Assembly: GCA_039707465.1 (NCBI GenBank)
Contig: CM077646.1
Coordinates: 78,330,715-78,394,714, forward strand
Length of the DNA: 64,000 nt
DNA from: Rhabdophis nuchalis
Taxonomy: Eukaryota; Chordata; Lepidosauria; Squamata; Natricidae
Direction of reading: 5' to 3'
The notes below the pieces were generated by a model that saw only the letters and a program-made list of their open reading frames with translations, was not told where the DNA came from and made no database searches. Every line of letters begins with the position of its first letter. The stretch's first letter is position 1. Positions 46,930 through 59,632 of the stretch are shown here, in pieces. Made by a program: the position numbers and the translations under genes.

Positions 46930-49260
46930 CCTCACCGGAAAGCAGCTGCTGCTCGTAGTTCTTTGGTATATCCAGCAGATGCCAGGCATATTCCCTCCCC
47001 CCCCACACACACACCCACACACCCTCCATGCAGTGTCACAGGAGCCACTAAGTGCTGGATTCTTGACCCCCCTCCAGCTCCTTTGCTCTGGCATCATGCA
47101 GTGTAGTCTCCTTAAAGGGGCAGCTGAGCGTCCCCTTAATGTCCCTCTTCTGTGACATTTGCCGGATCTCCTTCCAGAACTGGGAAATGGGCTGCTAAAG
47201 GATCCATTGAAGGTTAAGCTTGAGTGATCCGTCTGCCCACCAGCAAAGGTCCTTCTCTTTCTTCCCTCTGCAGCAGAGTGCTCAGGCCTGTTGGCATTTC
47301 CGTTGCTATTTAAGGAGCACAAACCCCACAGGATATTTTTTTTCCTCAATCTGGCTTCTCTAGAATTGCCAGAGATTTATGGGCCTTCTGTTTGTTTTGA
47401 TGTTTGACATGATCTTCACTGGACAATTTGGGGAACTTAGATTTTTCTGGCCCACATTTGCCGCCTCCTAAGTGCGCGTGCATGCACACTCACACACAAA
47501 TCTCAGTTTTGAAACAGATTATTCATTAGAGAAATGTTCTCTTGTTCGGAATTGATAATTGTTTGGATAGTGAAAAAACAAAACTCATGGATCTAAAAAT
47601 TATTCACCTTTTAGAAACTTTACTGTCTTGGTAATTCGAACCTTGTCTTTAATACGTACAATTGGAATATTCAGCATTGTGCAAGGGTATTTCCAAAGAA
47701 TTCAATTTTTAAAACCTTAACAAAGCTTTGAATTCACATGTGTAAAATATCCTTTGGTTTCACCATTTGTTGAATGGTGAAAATCCTTTTTCAGTTTTCT
47801 TGAATTCTTCTATATTTTCATAACCCTACAGAAATGATAGACCAGAAATTTACATTTGTCATTCTTTGTTTAGGTAATTTTCTGTATATTGTAGATACAC
47901 AATTTTGTATATTGATTTAATTCTGGGTGGTTTTTTTTAAAAAAAATTCTATTCTACAGCATCAGTTTTGATTTTGGAGCCCTGACATGTAGTTTTCCCC
48001 TCATGCCTTTTGGGGACAGTATAGTTAAATGGGGGAGAAGAATAAAAAAAATCTTTGTGTGGTTCTGCCTTGCCCAGCCCCAGGTAGGTAGGAGAAGGAA
48101 AAGAGCTGTAGCAGAAGGCAGTGAGAGCATAACATAGCAGGATGCATAAATGCTGGCTCCTTCCTTTTATATATCAGTTGTAGTGAATTATGGATTAGAA
48201 ATGAGAGCTTTGTTGTAGTTTGAAAAATGGTAATTACCACAAATGCTTAGAGGGAGCATTGGAAGGAGGTGAAGAGCAATCCTACCTCTATTGTTGCAGA
48301 ACAACTAATAATTTCCCAGCAACAGGGGCATTAGCATAGGCCCAAATGAAAAGGAAACAGTAAAAGTTAATTTAATGTAATTAAATAGCAAAAGACTGTA
48401 CTGGCACAGTTTAATAATGTCTTCTTTTTTTAGAATAAAGTATTTAGTATTACCTACTTTTAAACATTTTTTTCAGCAGGGCACCATTAACTAAAGCAAA
48501 GTGGTTTCTCCCCTAGTCCTTATTAAATGTATGTGTGCATTGGTATGTCCAGAAATACTGTTGTAAGGTAATGGGAAAAATTCCTGGAGGGCATATGGTT
48601 GCCAGTACCAATGGCTTTCTCTTCCTTCCCCTCGTGTCTACGCCATGTTTTAATGTTAAACATCTGCACTGTCAGCAGAAGTGCAAATAGGTGGCCTTTC
48701 TGAGAAGGAAGTAGGATTATCACCATCAGTGGAGAGGTTGAGGATTTAATTTCCCTCCCAGAACTTGTGGCTCCTTCCTGTAACATCTATCAGAATTGAA
48801 ATATGTTATTGGGGGGAGGGGGAGAGGCGGGGACGAACAGTGTAAGCAGAAATGCAGTAGGATTTGAGCTGGGTGTGAGTGAGCCCAGGTGGAAAACCAG
48901 AGAGAGCTTCCCCAGAGAACAGATGCTAATAGATTCTTAAATGCTTTGTGAGGGGCCTCAAGATATAATTGCTGGTCATTTCTTTTTGAGGCCGTAATAT
49001 CATGAGGGACCAGGGAATTAACAAATATTGCTACGGCTATTTGCTACAGAGACCCATCTCCATTTAGGATGGGCCCAGAAATCCCCTTGCTTTTTTCTGA
49101 GCTGCTCTAAAAAAAAGGAAGCCAAACTGTAAACTGCTAAAGTGGAGGTAATACAAATCTCGCTACTCCTATGACTGAGCATAGGTCAAAGGGCCCAGTT
49201 GTGCCTGGTATATTGCAGGTTATCAATGGAGCATCAGATCAAACCATTTGTCACAGCCAG
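46930..49260. other. Intron sequence, nothing recognised
   Basis: Some GC-rich sequence near the island grades into AT-rich intron. No repeat ends or exons were recognised. Confidence 0.45.
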
Positions 49261-49270
49261 AAGACTAGAG

Positions 49271-49448
49271 CAGGGGTCCCCAACCTTTTTTTCACCAGGG
49301 ACCGGTTTCATTTTAAAGAAAGTTCTGCGGACCGGCTGAGTGGCTCAGCAGTCATGTGACTGGGTGGGCGTGGCCAACTTGGAAAATGTGAAACTAACAA
49401 TGATCTTGGTGAGCAACCAAACTTTTGGCCTCAACTGTGGTCATAAGT

Positions 49449-49511
<63 letters not shown>

Positions 49512-49518
49512 CTTTCTT

Positions 49519-49554
<36 letters not shown>

Positions 49555-50468
49555 TTCCCTTTCTTTGTCTCTGTCTCTCTTTCTTTCTCTCGCTATTTCT
49601 TTCTTTCTCTCTTTCTCTTTCCCTTTCTCTCTTTATTTCTTTCTCTTTCTTTCCTTTTCTCTTTCCCTCTTTCTCTTTCTTTTTCTTTCTCTCTCTTTCT
49701 CTCTTTCTGTATCTTTTTCTGTCTTTCTTTCCTTTCTGTCTCTTTCTGTCTGTCTTTCTCTCTCTCCCACTTTCTTTTTCTTTCTTTCTCTGTCTCTCTC
49801 CTTCATCCGCCCATCTCTGTCACTCTGTGTGTATGTGCGTGTGTCTGTCTGTCTTGCATTCACTCATTCTGTGTCTCTGTCTATCTTTCTCTCCCTCCCT
49901 CCCTCCCTCCCTCCCTCTGTCTCTCTATGTGTGTCTGTCGTCGTCGTCGCCCCCCCAGCCCGTCCGCCGTGCTTGGTCACTCGTTTGCTCTGTCAGGCTC
50001 CGTGGCTGGGTAGGAGCCGGGCTGCAGGGCTGGAGAGGAGGAGGAGGGAGGAGGGGGCAGCCCATTGGGCAGAGCACGCGGGAGAATGCAGGAGGATGGT
50101 GGGGGCTCTTCCTCCACCCTCGTCAACGGAGGGACTCCTATGCGCCGCCGGAGCAACCTTCCCTACAGCCGCCAGTTCCCTCCCACGCCCGTGGAGCCTC
50201 CGCAGCCCCTGGAAGAAAATGAGTGGCCGGCATGCCAGCAGGGGAGGGAATCGGTGGCCGGTCCGGCGGCGCACAGGAATCCCTCCGTCGACGAGGGTGG
50301 AGGAAGAGCCACACTCCAACGGCACGAACAGCCGCGCCTGCATTCTCCCGCGTGCTCTGCTCAGGGGGCTGCCCCCTCCTCCCTCCTCCTCCTCTCCAGC
50401 CCTGCGGCCCGGCTCCCACCCAGCCACGGACCGGCACCGGTCCGCGGACCGGGGGTTGGGGACCCCTG
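49271..50468. mobile_element. Long hAT element, family B, with pyrimidine tract and foldback
   Basis: Ends CAGGGGTCCCCAACC and GGTTGGGGACCCCTG, with a perfect duplication gactagag (49263-49270, 50469-50476). Contains a MITE-like module (49385-49447), a 480-bp CT tract (49448-49930) and a GC-rich inverted repeat (arms 50001-50153 and 50261-50428). No transposase. Confidence 0.93.
49448..49930 (+). repeat. Polypyrimidine (CTTT/CT)n tract
   Basis: Almost pure pyrimidine for about 480 bp, with TTTC, TC and TCTG phases. The long Phe/Leu/Ser frames over it are artefacts. Confidence 0.97.
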
Positions 50469-51049
50469 GACTAGAGAATAGTAAGGTAAGAACACCCACA
50501 AAATGAAACTATGTACTCAAGTAAATAATGTTTCCCAAGAAATGAAACAAATAGCAAAGAACAAAAATATAAAAATACAAGAGAAAGAGTGCCCTAATAA
50601 CATAAAATACAAGTAAATAGATAAGGTGTGTAATAGCCTTTAGCTATCAGTAAACTGAATAGACCAAAGAGAGGATCAGTTGGGTTCTTATCAAACAAGA
50701 GGAGTAATAAATAGAAGTTGAGCTCTTTGCCTGGATATTTCCTCAGGGTGGGGAAGGTGAAGGCCATTCAAGAATAAATTCCTGTAAAGGGAGTAACAAA
50801 GGAGCACATGACAAGGAAAGAGGGCATCTGGTTTTCTCATTGAGCTACCTAGCTGGACTTCTAGATGTTTGTCCATTGCAGCTGTTGAATTTAGAAAGGA
50901 AGGTCTTGTTAGTTGGATCTAGATAGTCAATAAATCTTTAGATGCTCACTGCCTTAAAGAAGGTTTGGTCTGCTTTGAATAACTCTTTCTTAGTCCCTGA
51001 GGTTCTGGACAACTACTTTCCAATGGTAATTTTTTTTTCTTAAACTAGG

Positions 51050-51445
51050 TACAAATAGTCCTCAACTTATACCAGTTCATTTACTGACTGTTCAAAGTTG
51101 CAACAGCACTGAAAAAGTGGCTTGACTGTTTTTCACAGTTATGCTCTTTGCAGCATCCTGGTGATCACGTGATCAAAATTCAGATGCGTGGCAACTGGTT
51201 CATATTTATGACCGTTTCTATGTCCCAAGGTCATTGGGATTCCTTTTTGTGACCTTCTGACAAGCAAAGTCAATGGGGTATTGACAGATTCACTAACAAC
51301 CAAGTTACTAACTTATCAACTGAAGTGGTTCACTTAATAGCGAGGTAAGAATGGTCTAAAATTGGGCATAACTCACTTAACAGATGTCTCACTTAACACC
51401 AGAAATTTTGGCTCAATTATGGTTGTAAGTTGAGGACTACCTGTA
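51050..51445 (-). mobile_element. Tc1/mariner-like MITE
   Basis: Ends ACAAATAGTCCTCAACTTA and TAAGTTGAGGACTACCTGTA form the inverted repeat. The interior has CTTCTGACAAGCAAAGTCAA and TGTCCCAAGGTCAT. Flanked by TA-like sites. Confidence 0.82.
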
Positions 51446-51529
51446 CTGGAGAGGATGACAGCCATTCAGCACGTTTGGAATAAATCAGTTATCTAGCTTC
51501 ATTTCACTGGGTTGTCATGTCTGAATGTA

Positions 51530-52562
51530 GCATAGAATCAGCCTTGCTTGCCCCAATTGAGATCTCAGATGTTTTAGATTTTCTGGGATTTATCATTAAG
51601 CGTTGACAATACTGATCATAACATGTTGCTATAACAGCTTCTTAAATAGAGTATTGAAAGATCAATGAAATTGTTCCATTCATACCTGCAAGACTGGTAT
51701 ATTGACACAACATTAATATATTGACACTATCCTATTCCCAGAAAGTAATGATGGACTGAAGACCAAGAAATTGATATGGACTCCATAAAAGTTGGTGCAA
51801 TATTTGGATAAATGTTTCTGAACATTTGGATTTAGGAAACTGGCATATATTGGATAAGGAGCATTTCCTCTGAAATAACAGCTGTGGACATTAGTTTGGG
51901 ATTCTAATTAGTTCCAAGAAGCATAGGTTATTCCAGCAGCAAAAAACTTTGGCTAGTATGACAAGTAGGATTTCAGCTGAATGGATCTACTTCCTAAGAA
52001 TCTCTTGGTCACATTCTTTATGTGGGGTTATACCTTGAAGACTTCAGAAGCTGCAACCACTGTAGCATAAGACTCAGCTTTTTGATCTTTAAGTAGATTG
52101 ACTAAAAAGAACCATGTAACACGGTTTGCTTGTGAACTGCCAGAACCAGTTTAAGGTATTTAGTTTATAGAGCCCTAAGCAGCTTAGGATACATTCTTTG
52201 CTTAAAATGGTGTTTCTCTCAATATCATATAGCCTTCTCTTTAAGATCAGCTGGGAAGATTCAACTCATAGCATAGTGCGGCTTGACAAAGCATTTTAGT
52301 GGCAACTTCCCAGTTAGAAAATTTTCTTGGCTAATCCCCTTGTTTGCTTCTTGGAGACAAGAGTTGTGAAGGGTATGGGTGTTCACCAGCAGCCTGTATT
52401 TTAGATTGCCAGTTACTTTGATTTGCTATTCCTCTTTAAATAAACATTTTAAATTTTGTGAGTAATGTGTACATATTTTGCTGGCGATTTAAGACAGCTT
52501 TTATTGTGTTGTCCTCTTATAAATTTCTTTAGGTGTGGGATATAAAGCCTAAATAAAATCTA
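51530..52562 (+). mobile_element. Old degenerate L2-type LINE
   Basis: In order: GACTAAAAAGAACCATGTAA, TTTATAGAGCCCTAAGCAGC and a 3' end GGTGTGGGATATAAAGCC plus TAAATAAAATC. These track an older L2 ORF2/3'UTR with the frame destroyed. Confidence 0.5.
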
Positions 52563-53172
52563 CAGTTTGTATAAGTAACAAAATTATGTTTGTGTGAAAT
52601 TTTAAGTTGATATCCATTGAAAGGAGTGGATAAAGGCTAGACTACTATGGAAAATTATGGTTCTGGGATTTTTATGAAATTGTGGAGTCTTGGCCTAATC
52701 TTTAACAGATGTATGCTGAGCAATCAGCAGGAAAAAAAATGGATTTATGATGTGGTAGCTTTTTTAAAAAAAATACAGACTTTATTTTGTAAACTTTCTG
52801 GGAACATTTTCAGTCTCCTCCTCTGTGCATGTTTAATTAGAAGTAGTTCATCTGATTTTATTTATATAGTATATGCTTATACAGTAATGTAAAAGACATC
52901 TTGAAACCATGTGAGCTGTGGCTTGTAACTTTGTGCTGTATTTTCAGTTTGTACTAGAAGAATGTGAACATTATAAACTGATATACTACAACTAGAGTTA
53001 TTTAGGTCATGGTGTAAAAATGTTTTATTTTCAGTTTTATTATTTGAGTTGTCTTGGAATTGGTGTTTAGATTCTTCATAACATGGCATATACTGTTACA
53101 TGATACAAAGAGCAAATAATAATTCACTAGGTCTCATGAGGTTATATGGTAAGAGTTGAGCTCTGTGTACAG

Positions 53173-54653
53173 CAGTGGTGTCCAAACTTTTTTCAAAGAG
53201 GGCCAGATCGGATGAAGTGAACATGGTGGAGGGCCGAACATTTTTCCGAACATTCTTTGAACCATTACAATTAAATGCAAATAAATTATTTTAGGCCAAG
53301 TTAATTGCAAATGACATACTTTTCATTTCATAACATTAAGATCAACTGACAGTTGAGTTTTCACAATGTATTGAAAATATATTAAAAAAAAACTTACCTA
53401 CCTCTTTCTCTCTTTCTCTCTTTCTTCCTCTCTCTCTCTCCATTTCTCTCTCTCTTTCTCTCTTTCTCTCTCTCTCTTTTTCTCTTTCTTTCTGTCTCCC
53501 TTTCTCTCTCACTCTCTCTCTTTCTCTCTCTTTCTTCCTCTCTCTCTCCATTTCTCTCTCTTTCTCTCTCTCTTTCTGTCTCTCTCTCTCTTTCTGTCTC
53601 TCTCTCTCTCTCTTTTGCTCTTTCTTTCTTTCCCTTTTTCTCTCTCTCTCTTTCTCTCTCTCTCTCTTTTTCTCTTTCTTTCTGTCTCTCTTTCTGTCTC
53701 TTTCTCTCTTTCTTTCTCTTTCTCTTTCTTTCTTTCTTTCTTTCTCTCTCTTTCTCTCTGTCACTCTGTGTGTGTGTCTGTCTATCTATCTGTCTCTCCC
53801 TCCCTCTCTCTGTCTCTCCCTGTCTCTGTGTGTGTCACTCTCTCTGATTCTCTCCCTCCCACCCTCTCTCTGTATGTCTGTCTCTCCCTCTTTCCCCGTC
53901 TGTCTCCGATTCAATCCGATTCCGATTCATTCTCTATCTGTGTCTCTCTCCGTCTCTCTCCCTCCCTCTCTTTCTCTCTGTCTCTCTGTCTTTCCCTCCC
54001 TCCCCTTCTGTCTCTCTCTGTGTCTGTCAGTCACTCCCTCGCCACTCGCAGCGGGCGAGGGAGCAGGCGGGGTGAGCACCCAAGGCTACCATCATCTTAA
54101 GCACCATCGAGGCTGTCGCCCGGCTGGGGCGTCAGGCAGGGAAGCTGGTCGCGTCTCCATCGCGGCTCCCTCCGGCAGGCACCACGGCTTACGTTCTGAG
54201 ACCGCGCGTCCGTCTTCCCTGCCTGACGCCCCTGCCGGGCGACCTTGTGCGGCGGGAGCTGCACGTTCTGGGGCTGCATGGCTGGGAGGGAGGTGAACGC
54301 GCCAAGCGGACATTCTGGGGCCGCGCGTTCACCTCCCTCCCAGCTTCTCAGCCCCAGAACGTGCAGCGATGGAGGCGCAACCGGCTTCCCTGCCTGACGC
54401 CCCTGCCGGGCGACAGCCTCGGTGGTGCTTAAGATGACGGTAGCCTTGGGTGCTCACCCCGCCTGCTCCCTCGTCCGCTGCAGGAGGAGGCGTCCGTAAC
54501 CTCCGTCCACCTCCCTCCCAGCCACACAGCCCCAGAGACAGAAGGAGGAAGGGAGGGCCACATTTATACAGAGCAGGGAGGGCTGTTGGAGGGCCGTATT
54601 AAAACGACCCCCGGGCCGCAAATGGCCCGCGGGCCGGACTTTGGACATGCCTG
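53173..54653. mobile_element. Long hAT element, family E, with pyrimidine tract and double foldback
   Basis: Ends CAGTGGTGTCCAAAC and CTTTGGACATGCCTG, with a perfect duplication gtgtacag (53165-53172, 54654-54661). A CT tract fills 53400-54035. The outer inverted repeat arms are 54048-54163 and 54366-54481, and the inner arms 54259-54301 and 54324-54366. No transposase. Confidence 0.93.
53400..54035 (+). repeat. Polypyrimidine (TCTC/TTTC)n tract
   Basis: About 630 bp, nearly all pyrimidine, with TCTG interruptions toward the right. Confidence 0.96.
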
Positions 54654-54661
54654 GTGTACAG

Positions 54662-55367
54662 TAATGAATTTAATTGAAAATGGATACCTATGGAATTGGA
54701 TATTTTTGTGGGATCTGTCCACATTGAAATTGAAATTTGAACAGGACGGTAGAATAACAAATTTGCATTTTCTGCAGACACAGCCAATCTTGAAGAAGTG
54801 AAGATTTCGACATATTTTAACATTGAAATGAGGGAATTAAAACAAATTCTTCAAACTTGGACATAACTGACAACATTTTCTTGATAGCTCAGTACATTAC
54901 AATGAAAAGCAAACAACAGTAGTTCCAATTTGCTTTTATCCATATCCTGTTCTACAATATGGTTTCCCCAGTTTGATGTTCCTTGGATATATTGACTTCT
55001 GTATGAACTAATCTAAGTAAGTTTCCCCAGTTGTTTATCTGATGATTTTCACTAGAAATGTCAGATTAGGAATTAAATATCACATGTTAAATGCTGCATA
55101 TAAATGTTGAATATTAATGCACCCAAAAAGATATACATAAACACAAATGAACATGTCACATTATTAATACTATACTGGTTAAAAACTATAGCAAAACTTT
55201 TGTCCAGACCTTATGCTCTCTACAGGATTATATTTATGTTCCATTATTATAAATAGTAACAGACAAAAAAAACCATAAATTGGCATGACTCATCCAGTCA
55301 GGGTTTCTTAATTAAGTGAGATGAACCCTAACAGGGGCACAAACATTAGCCTATCCAAAATGTGTTA
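54662..55367. other. Intron sequence, nothing recognised
   Basis: AT-rich. Confidence 0.45.
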
Positions 55368-55375
55368 GCCTGGAT

Positions 55376-55506
55376 CAGAGGTGGGTTGTTCCTGGTTCAG
55401 CCGGAATCGGGTGAACCGGAAGTAGTGGCGGCGGGAGGCTTCACCCACCTGTGCGAACCACGCACGAGAGCAAATCACTGGTAAAAAATTTGGAAGCCCA
55501 CCACTG
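55376..55506. mobile_element. hAT element, family D, short
   Basis: Ends CAGAGGTGGGTTGTTCC and TGGAAGCCCACCACTG. Flanks gcctggat and gcctggac match 7/8. Confidence 0.82.
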
Positions 55507-55514
55507 GCCTGGAC

Positions 55515-55588
55515 TAAGAGACCCTGGGTCCTGTTGGAGAAGGGCGGGATATAAATTGAATAAAATAAATAAAATAAATAAATAAGAG
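55515..55588 (+). mobile_element. L2-type 3' end fragment
   Basis: ACCCTGGGTCCTGTTGGAG, AAGGGCGGGATATAAATTG and (AAATA)n match the L2 copy B 3' end. Confidence 0.8.
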
Positions 55589-55589
55589 A

Positions 55590-57220
55590 GACTGGCTGGT
55601 CCAGTGTGAGCTTCCATGGTGAAAGTTTCTAGTTTTCTAGTTTCAACTAATGTAATTCATTTCTAAGGCAATAGCTATGATCCTTTTTAGATGTGATAAT
55701 AAATGTGCTTAGTATTGTGTATTGTTGGAAACAATATACAAATACCATTTGAACTAGAATATAGCCTCACAGCATAATTAATAAAATTCAAGTAGAATGG
55801 AATGAGTTTGGGGGGAAAATGACATGTCAAGATTAGCCCCTAGCCCGATGAAAGCATCTCTGGATCTAAGCCTTCCTCACAATAACCTATAGCCCTGTGA
55901 AAAACTGCAGATGCAATGCATCTGCATAAGTAAACCCATAAACATAAAAGGCAGAGAGGAAACTGATAATATTGGATAAAAGGGGGAACTGTGGCTGTTA
56001 ACATAGACAGTAGATATTAAATTGAACTGAGAACCATAGTCCAAGCAGCCTCACAGAATTGCAATTTGATTTGCAACATGGTCACCAGAAGATTGGGTGG
56101 ATGCATTTTAAAAAGAGGCCAAAGTTGAGAGAAGAAAATGAATTTAGTCATGCTGAAAAAGAACTGTAGGAACCCAGCTATTACATGCTACTACATCTCA
56201 GCAGTTCTGTTTAGAGCAGGCTTCCACAGCTGGTGGCCCATGGCTGGGGAGAATTGGAATAGAAATCCAGATTGACTGGAGAGCATGATGTGTTGGGAGG
56301 TTGGATTGACAAAGGACAGCAGTGTCTTGATTGCGTAAGCACGCTCTTTGTTCTGTTGCTCTAGTCTAGGCAAGCAGATTAAAAATAAAATTTTTCTTAC
56401 TGATATATTTATAGTCTGCATTACTAGACTTTGAAATTAGCAACATTTATGACTTCATTTTAGATTTCCTTATGCTTCTCTTTGCTTTAATTTTGGGATT
56501 ATTTGCTCAATTAGTGGAAATTGAATCTGTAAAACAAAATTTGTTTCAATGGCTTATCAGGCAACACTGAGAAAATGTGTGATTTATTTCCTCTAATAAC
56601 AATATAGCTGCAGCTTGCATAGTTATCAGATATGCTTTCTTTTAACATTGTTAAAAGCAGACAGACAAATATTCCATGCCTGTTTTACCTTCATGTCAGT
56701 ATAATAGTTAGCTACTGAAACAATGATAACTGAATGACATCCAGTTCTGCCTATGTCTCCTCTTCAGGGAATGAGCATTTGATATATCTTGCTGAATGTG
56801 CAACAAGAACAACAAAACAACAACCAAAATATTCTAGTATAAAAATCTCAGCCCCTCGTATTTTGTTCAGAACCATGTGTGGATCTCTTATCATTGTAGT
56901 TATGGTGCCCTAATACCCTTGTGCCCTATTTCCTTTTCTATCCTTTGGACAACCTAATTTTCTTTCCAGACTCTGGTTTCTGAGAACATATTTGGTGCCT
57001 CCTACAATGAATAACAATCTCAGGATTCAGATAATTATTTTTATAGAGAAACTAAAGATGATTCTTTTGAAGGCATCTGAGAGTTTGTTGGCATTTTATA
57101 GTTCTCTGCAATTTCAGGAAGCTTTAGTCTTTACATTAGAAAAAGAAATTAAATTTAATTTCCCTCTCATGTGTGCAAAGTTCCCTGCATCTTATGTAGT
57201 ATAGTATACTGTTTTCTTCC
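55590..57220. other. Intron sequence, nothing recognised
   Basis: AT-rich, no repeat ends seen. Confidence 0.45.
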
Positions 57221-57221
57221 T

Positions 57222-57905
57222 TGTAAGGGTTCAAAGGTCCCTTAGAGATCATCTAGTTCAACTACTTGCCCAAGTAAGAATCTACTGTAGTATCTGGTTG
57301 ATGAATCTATACAGCTGGGGAATGAGTGAGGAGGCAAACAAGCTTAGAACCCTTGGGGAACAGGAAGCAATGAGGATCTGATATCTCTCCCCCCAACTCC
57401 TGAAGGCCTTATCTAGCTGTTCCCAAAAGAATGCAGTCAGTCTGAAGAGATTCTTGTAAATAGGCTAGCAATAATAAAAAAGTAACTGTTCACCCTAGTC
57501 TGCCATTCTGGTTCCTTCTGCCTGACACTTTTAGCAAATAAAAATTCCCTGCCTCCCAAGAAAATCTATGTTATTGTTGAATAGCTCTTACTATTCAGAA
57601 GTGTATTTTGATGTCTAACCAAAACCTACTTCCTTGTAATTTAAACTGATTGAAACAACTCTAACATTTTAAACCCATCTTCTTAATTATAGATTCTTTA
57701 AGATACAAGGAGACAACTATTAAGTTTCCCTGTGGTATTTTTTTCCCTCCAGGCTGAACACACCATGAATCTTCAGTGCTTGTCCCAAATTTTTCCTTTT
57801 AGATCTTTTATTATCTTGATTGCTTTCCTTTGGGCCTGTTCTAGTCTATCCATGTCTGTCCTTCCACATTTTAGGAAGGGCCATGAAGCATGACTTAATA
57901 TTTGA
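57222..57905 (-). mobile_element. Old CR1 3' remnant, interrupted
   Basis: 57222-57290 (GGTTCAAAGGTCCCTTAGAG, ATCATCTAGTTCAAC) and 57580-57905 (GGCTGAACACACCATGAATC, TTATCTTGATTGCTTTCC, CTGTTCTAGTCTATCCATG) are minus-strand CR1. The sequence between them is not recognised. Confidence 0.65.
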
Positions 57906-58334
57906 GGTGCTGTCTGATTTAGATAGCTTCAAAGATATCCTCCATAGTTTCTGGAATCCTTTCAGTCATTAGTGAAAATGAAAAATTTGGATGACATAGA
58001 AAGTATTTTAGAGTGGGCTTGGAAATGATAAATTTGTGTCTATGGAGAAATGTGTGATGTCTTAAAGTTAACTGATTATCAACTTCTGTGCCATATCTTG
58101 TGGTTTGGATAAGTTGTGAAATGTTATGTCCACTGAAGATCTGTAACAAAATCTTTCAGCACAACAGCAATCTCGGTTTCTGATACTGAAATGAGAGATG
58201 TGTTTCCTGAAAGGATAAAGCAAATCTTTTGTATCATTTACTATACTTTTCTGCTCAGCATTGGGGATAGGGCTCTTTTTTCTGAAATTTTGTGAAGCCA
58301 ATTTTCTGCAACCCTGAGGACATTATATTGAAAA

Positions 58335-59345
58335 CGTTTTATTGGGTTTAAAAAATTTTTAACAATAGGGTAAGGGTAAGGTATGGAAAAAACATTTTGA
58401 GAACTTTCACGTCGAAGTCGTTGACCCCTTCCGAGGCTTCATACCAAAATATAGATAATACATAATTTTCAATTGTACTACAAAGTGGAAAGAAATGCAT
58501 ACATATCATTGTAAAATCTGTGCTAGCAATCATGTGTAAACAACCAAACAAAAGTTATACTATACTGAATAAAGTCATTTTTGAGATCTAAGTCTCTTGG
58601 CAATTGTATCTTCTTCTCCTCCCTGGCCCCCAATGGGCGGGGCCGCGGCCCCCTCTGCTCCTCCATTTTCGTCCTCCAGGATTGAGGAATGTTTTTTAAG
58701 AAAGGCTTCCGCCTCTGCAACTGTTTTAATCCTTACTCTCCCTCCCTCCCAGAACACTAACATTCCTTCTGGCATCACCCACTTAAACCAGATCCCCTGT
58801 TTAAATAATCTTTTAGATAAGAAGGAAAATTTCCGTCTTACCTCTCTAATTTTCTTCGGGATCTGCTTCAAGATAGCAACCTCTTTCTGTTGATAAATTA
58901 AAGGACCATCTCTCTGCGCCCTCAAAATCTTTTCCTTTGTTGACCTTCTAACAAATTTAATATGTATCTCTCTGGGTACTTCATTTATCCTGGCATATGC
59001 TGAATTTATTCTATATACCAAATCAATGTCCCCCCTGACCTCATCCTTAGGTTTATGTAAGTAATCTGCTAAAATTGTGCTCATTAGGTCAGTTAGGTCC
59101 TCTCCAGATACTTCAGGAATATTCTGAAATCTTAAAAAATAGGACATCCTTTCAAAATCCATCCTAGACATATAACCAGTTAAATCTCCTATTTCATTAT
59201 TAACACTTTTAAGCTCTCCCCTTGCCCCAGCCAATCCCATCTCCAACTCGTCAGTCTTTTGTGTATTCTGCATTAATTTGACATTATATTCTTTAGATAT
59301 TTGGTCAACATCTCATTTTGCTCCTGACCCCTGACTCTGCTTTTG
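58335..59345 (-). mobile_element. L1 remnant: ORF1 followed by a short 3' region
   Basis: ORF1 (58575-59273) is followed by about 240 bp ending in an AATAAAA-like signal (minus strand, near 58345). No ORF2 lies between. Upstream, the homologous frame runs back to about 59340, where it meets a TGA. Confidence 0.7.
58575..59273 (-). pseudogene. L1 ORF1 protein, N-terminally truncated (232 residues)
   Basis: The frame starts MQNTQKTDELEMGLAGARGE in the coiled-coil end. It continues with the RNA-recognition-like part (YFLRFQNIPE, EDLTDLMSTILADYL) and the C-terminal domain (VPREIHIKFVRRSTKEKIL, QKEVAILKQIPKKIREVRR), ending in an acidic GAEGAAAPPIGGQGGEED tail. L1 ORF1p is an RNA-binding trimeric chaperone for its own RNA. 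The core is uninterrupted. The real start would lie upstream, where a stop interrupts, so the ATG listed is probably internal. Confidence 0.85.
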
Positions 59346-59466
59346 GTGGAGTTAGTAGAATGATAGAGCTCAGAAGATGGGGATACTAGCAGAAAGGCTA
59401 TTGTATAAATATCATTGGAAAAGGAGCATTCTTACTATTATAGTAGTGACCATCTTATCTGTAGAG

Positions 59467-59574
59467 CAGGGGTCCCCAACCCCTGGTCTGTGGACTAGCA
59501 CAGTTCTGCGAAATGCCAGAAACTGGGTGTTGCAAAAAAGTGAAGCCCCATCCACAGGCAGGCAGCATGCAAAA

Positions 59575-59632
<58 letters not shown>

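Noticed and set aside
50001..50430. CpG-rich block as a second CpG-island promoter
   Set aside because: It is the inverted repeat of the hAT element; kept only as a finding about structure.
49340..50506. 388-codon Phe/Leu/Ser-rich frame that could look like a membrane protein
   Set aside because: It is a translated CT microsatellite plus a foldback, wholly inside a hAT element bounded by target duplications.
53342..54296. Lys/Arg/Glu-rich and Ser/Leu-rich frames
   Set aside because: Both strands of a polypyrimidine tract inside a hAT element.
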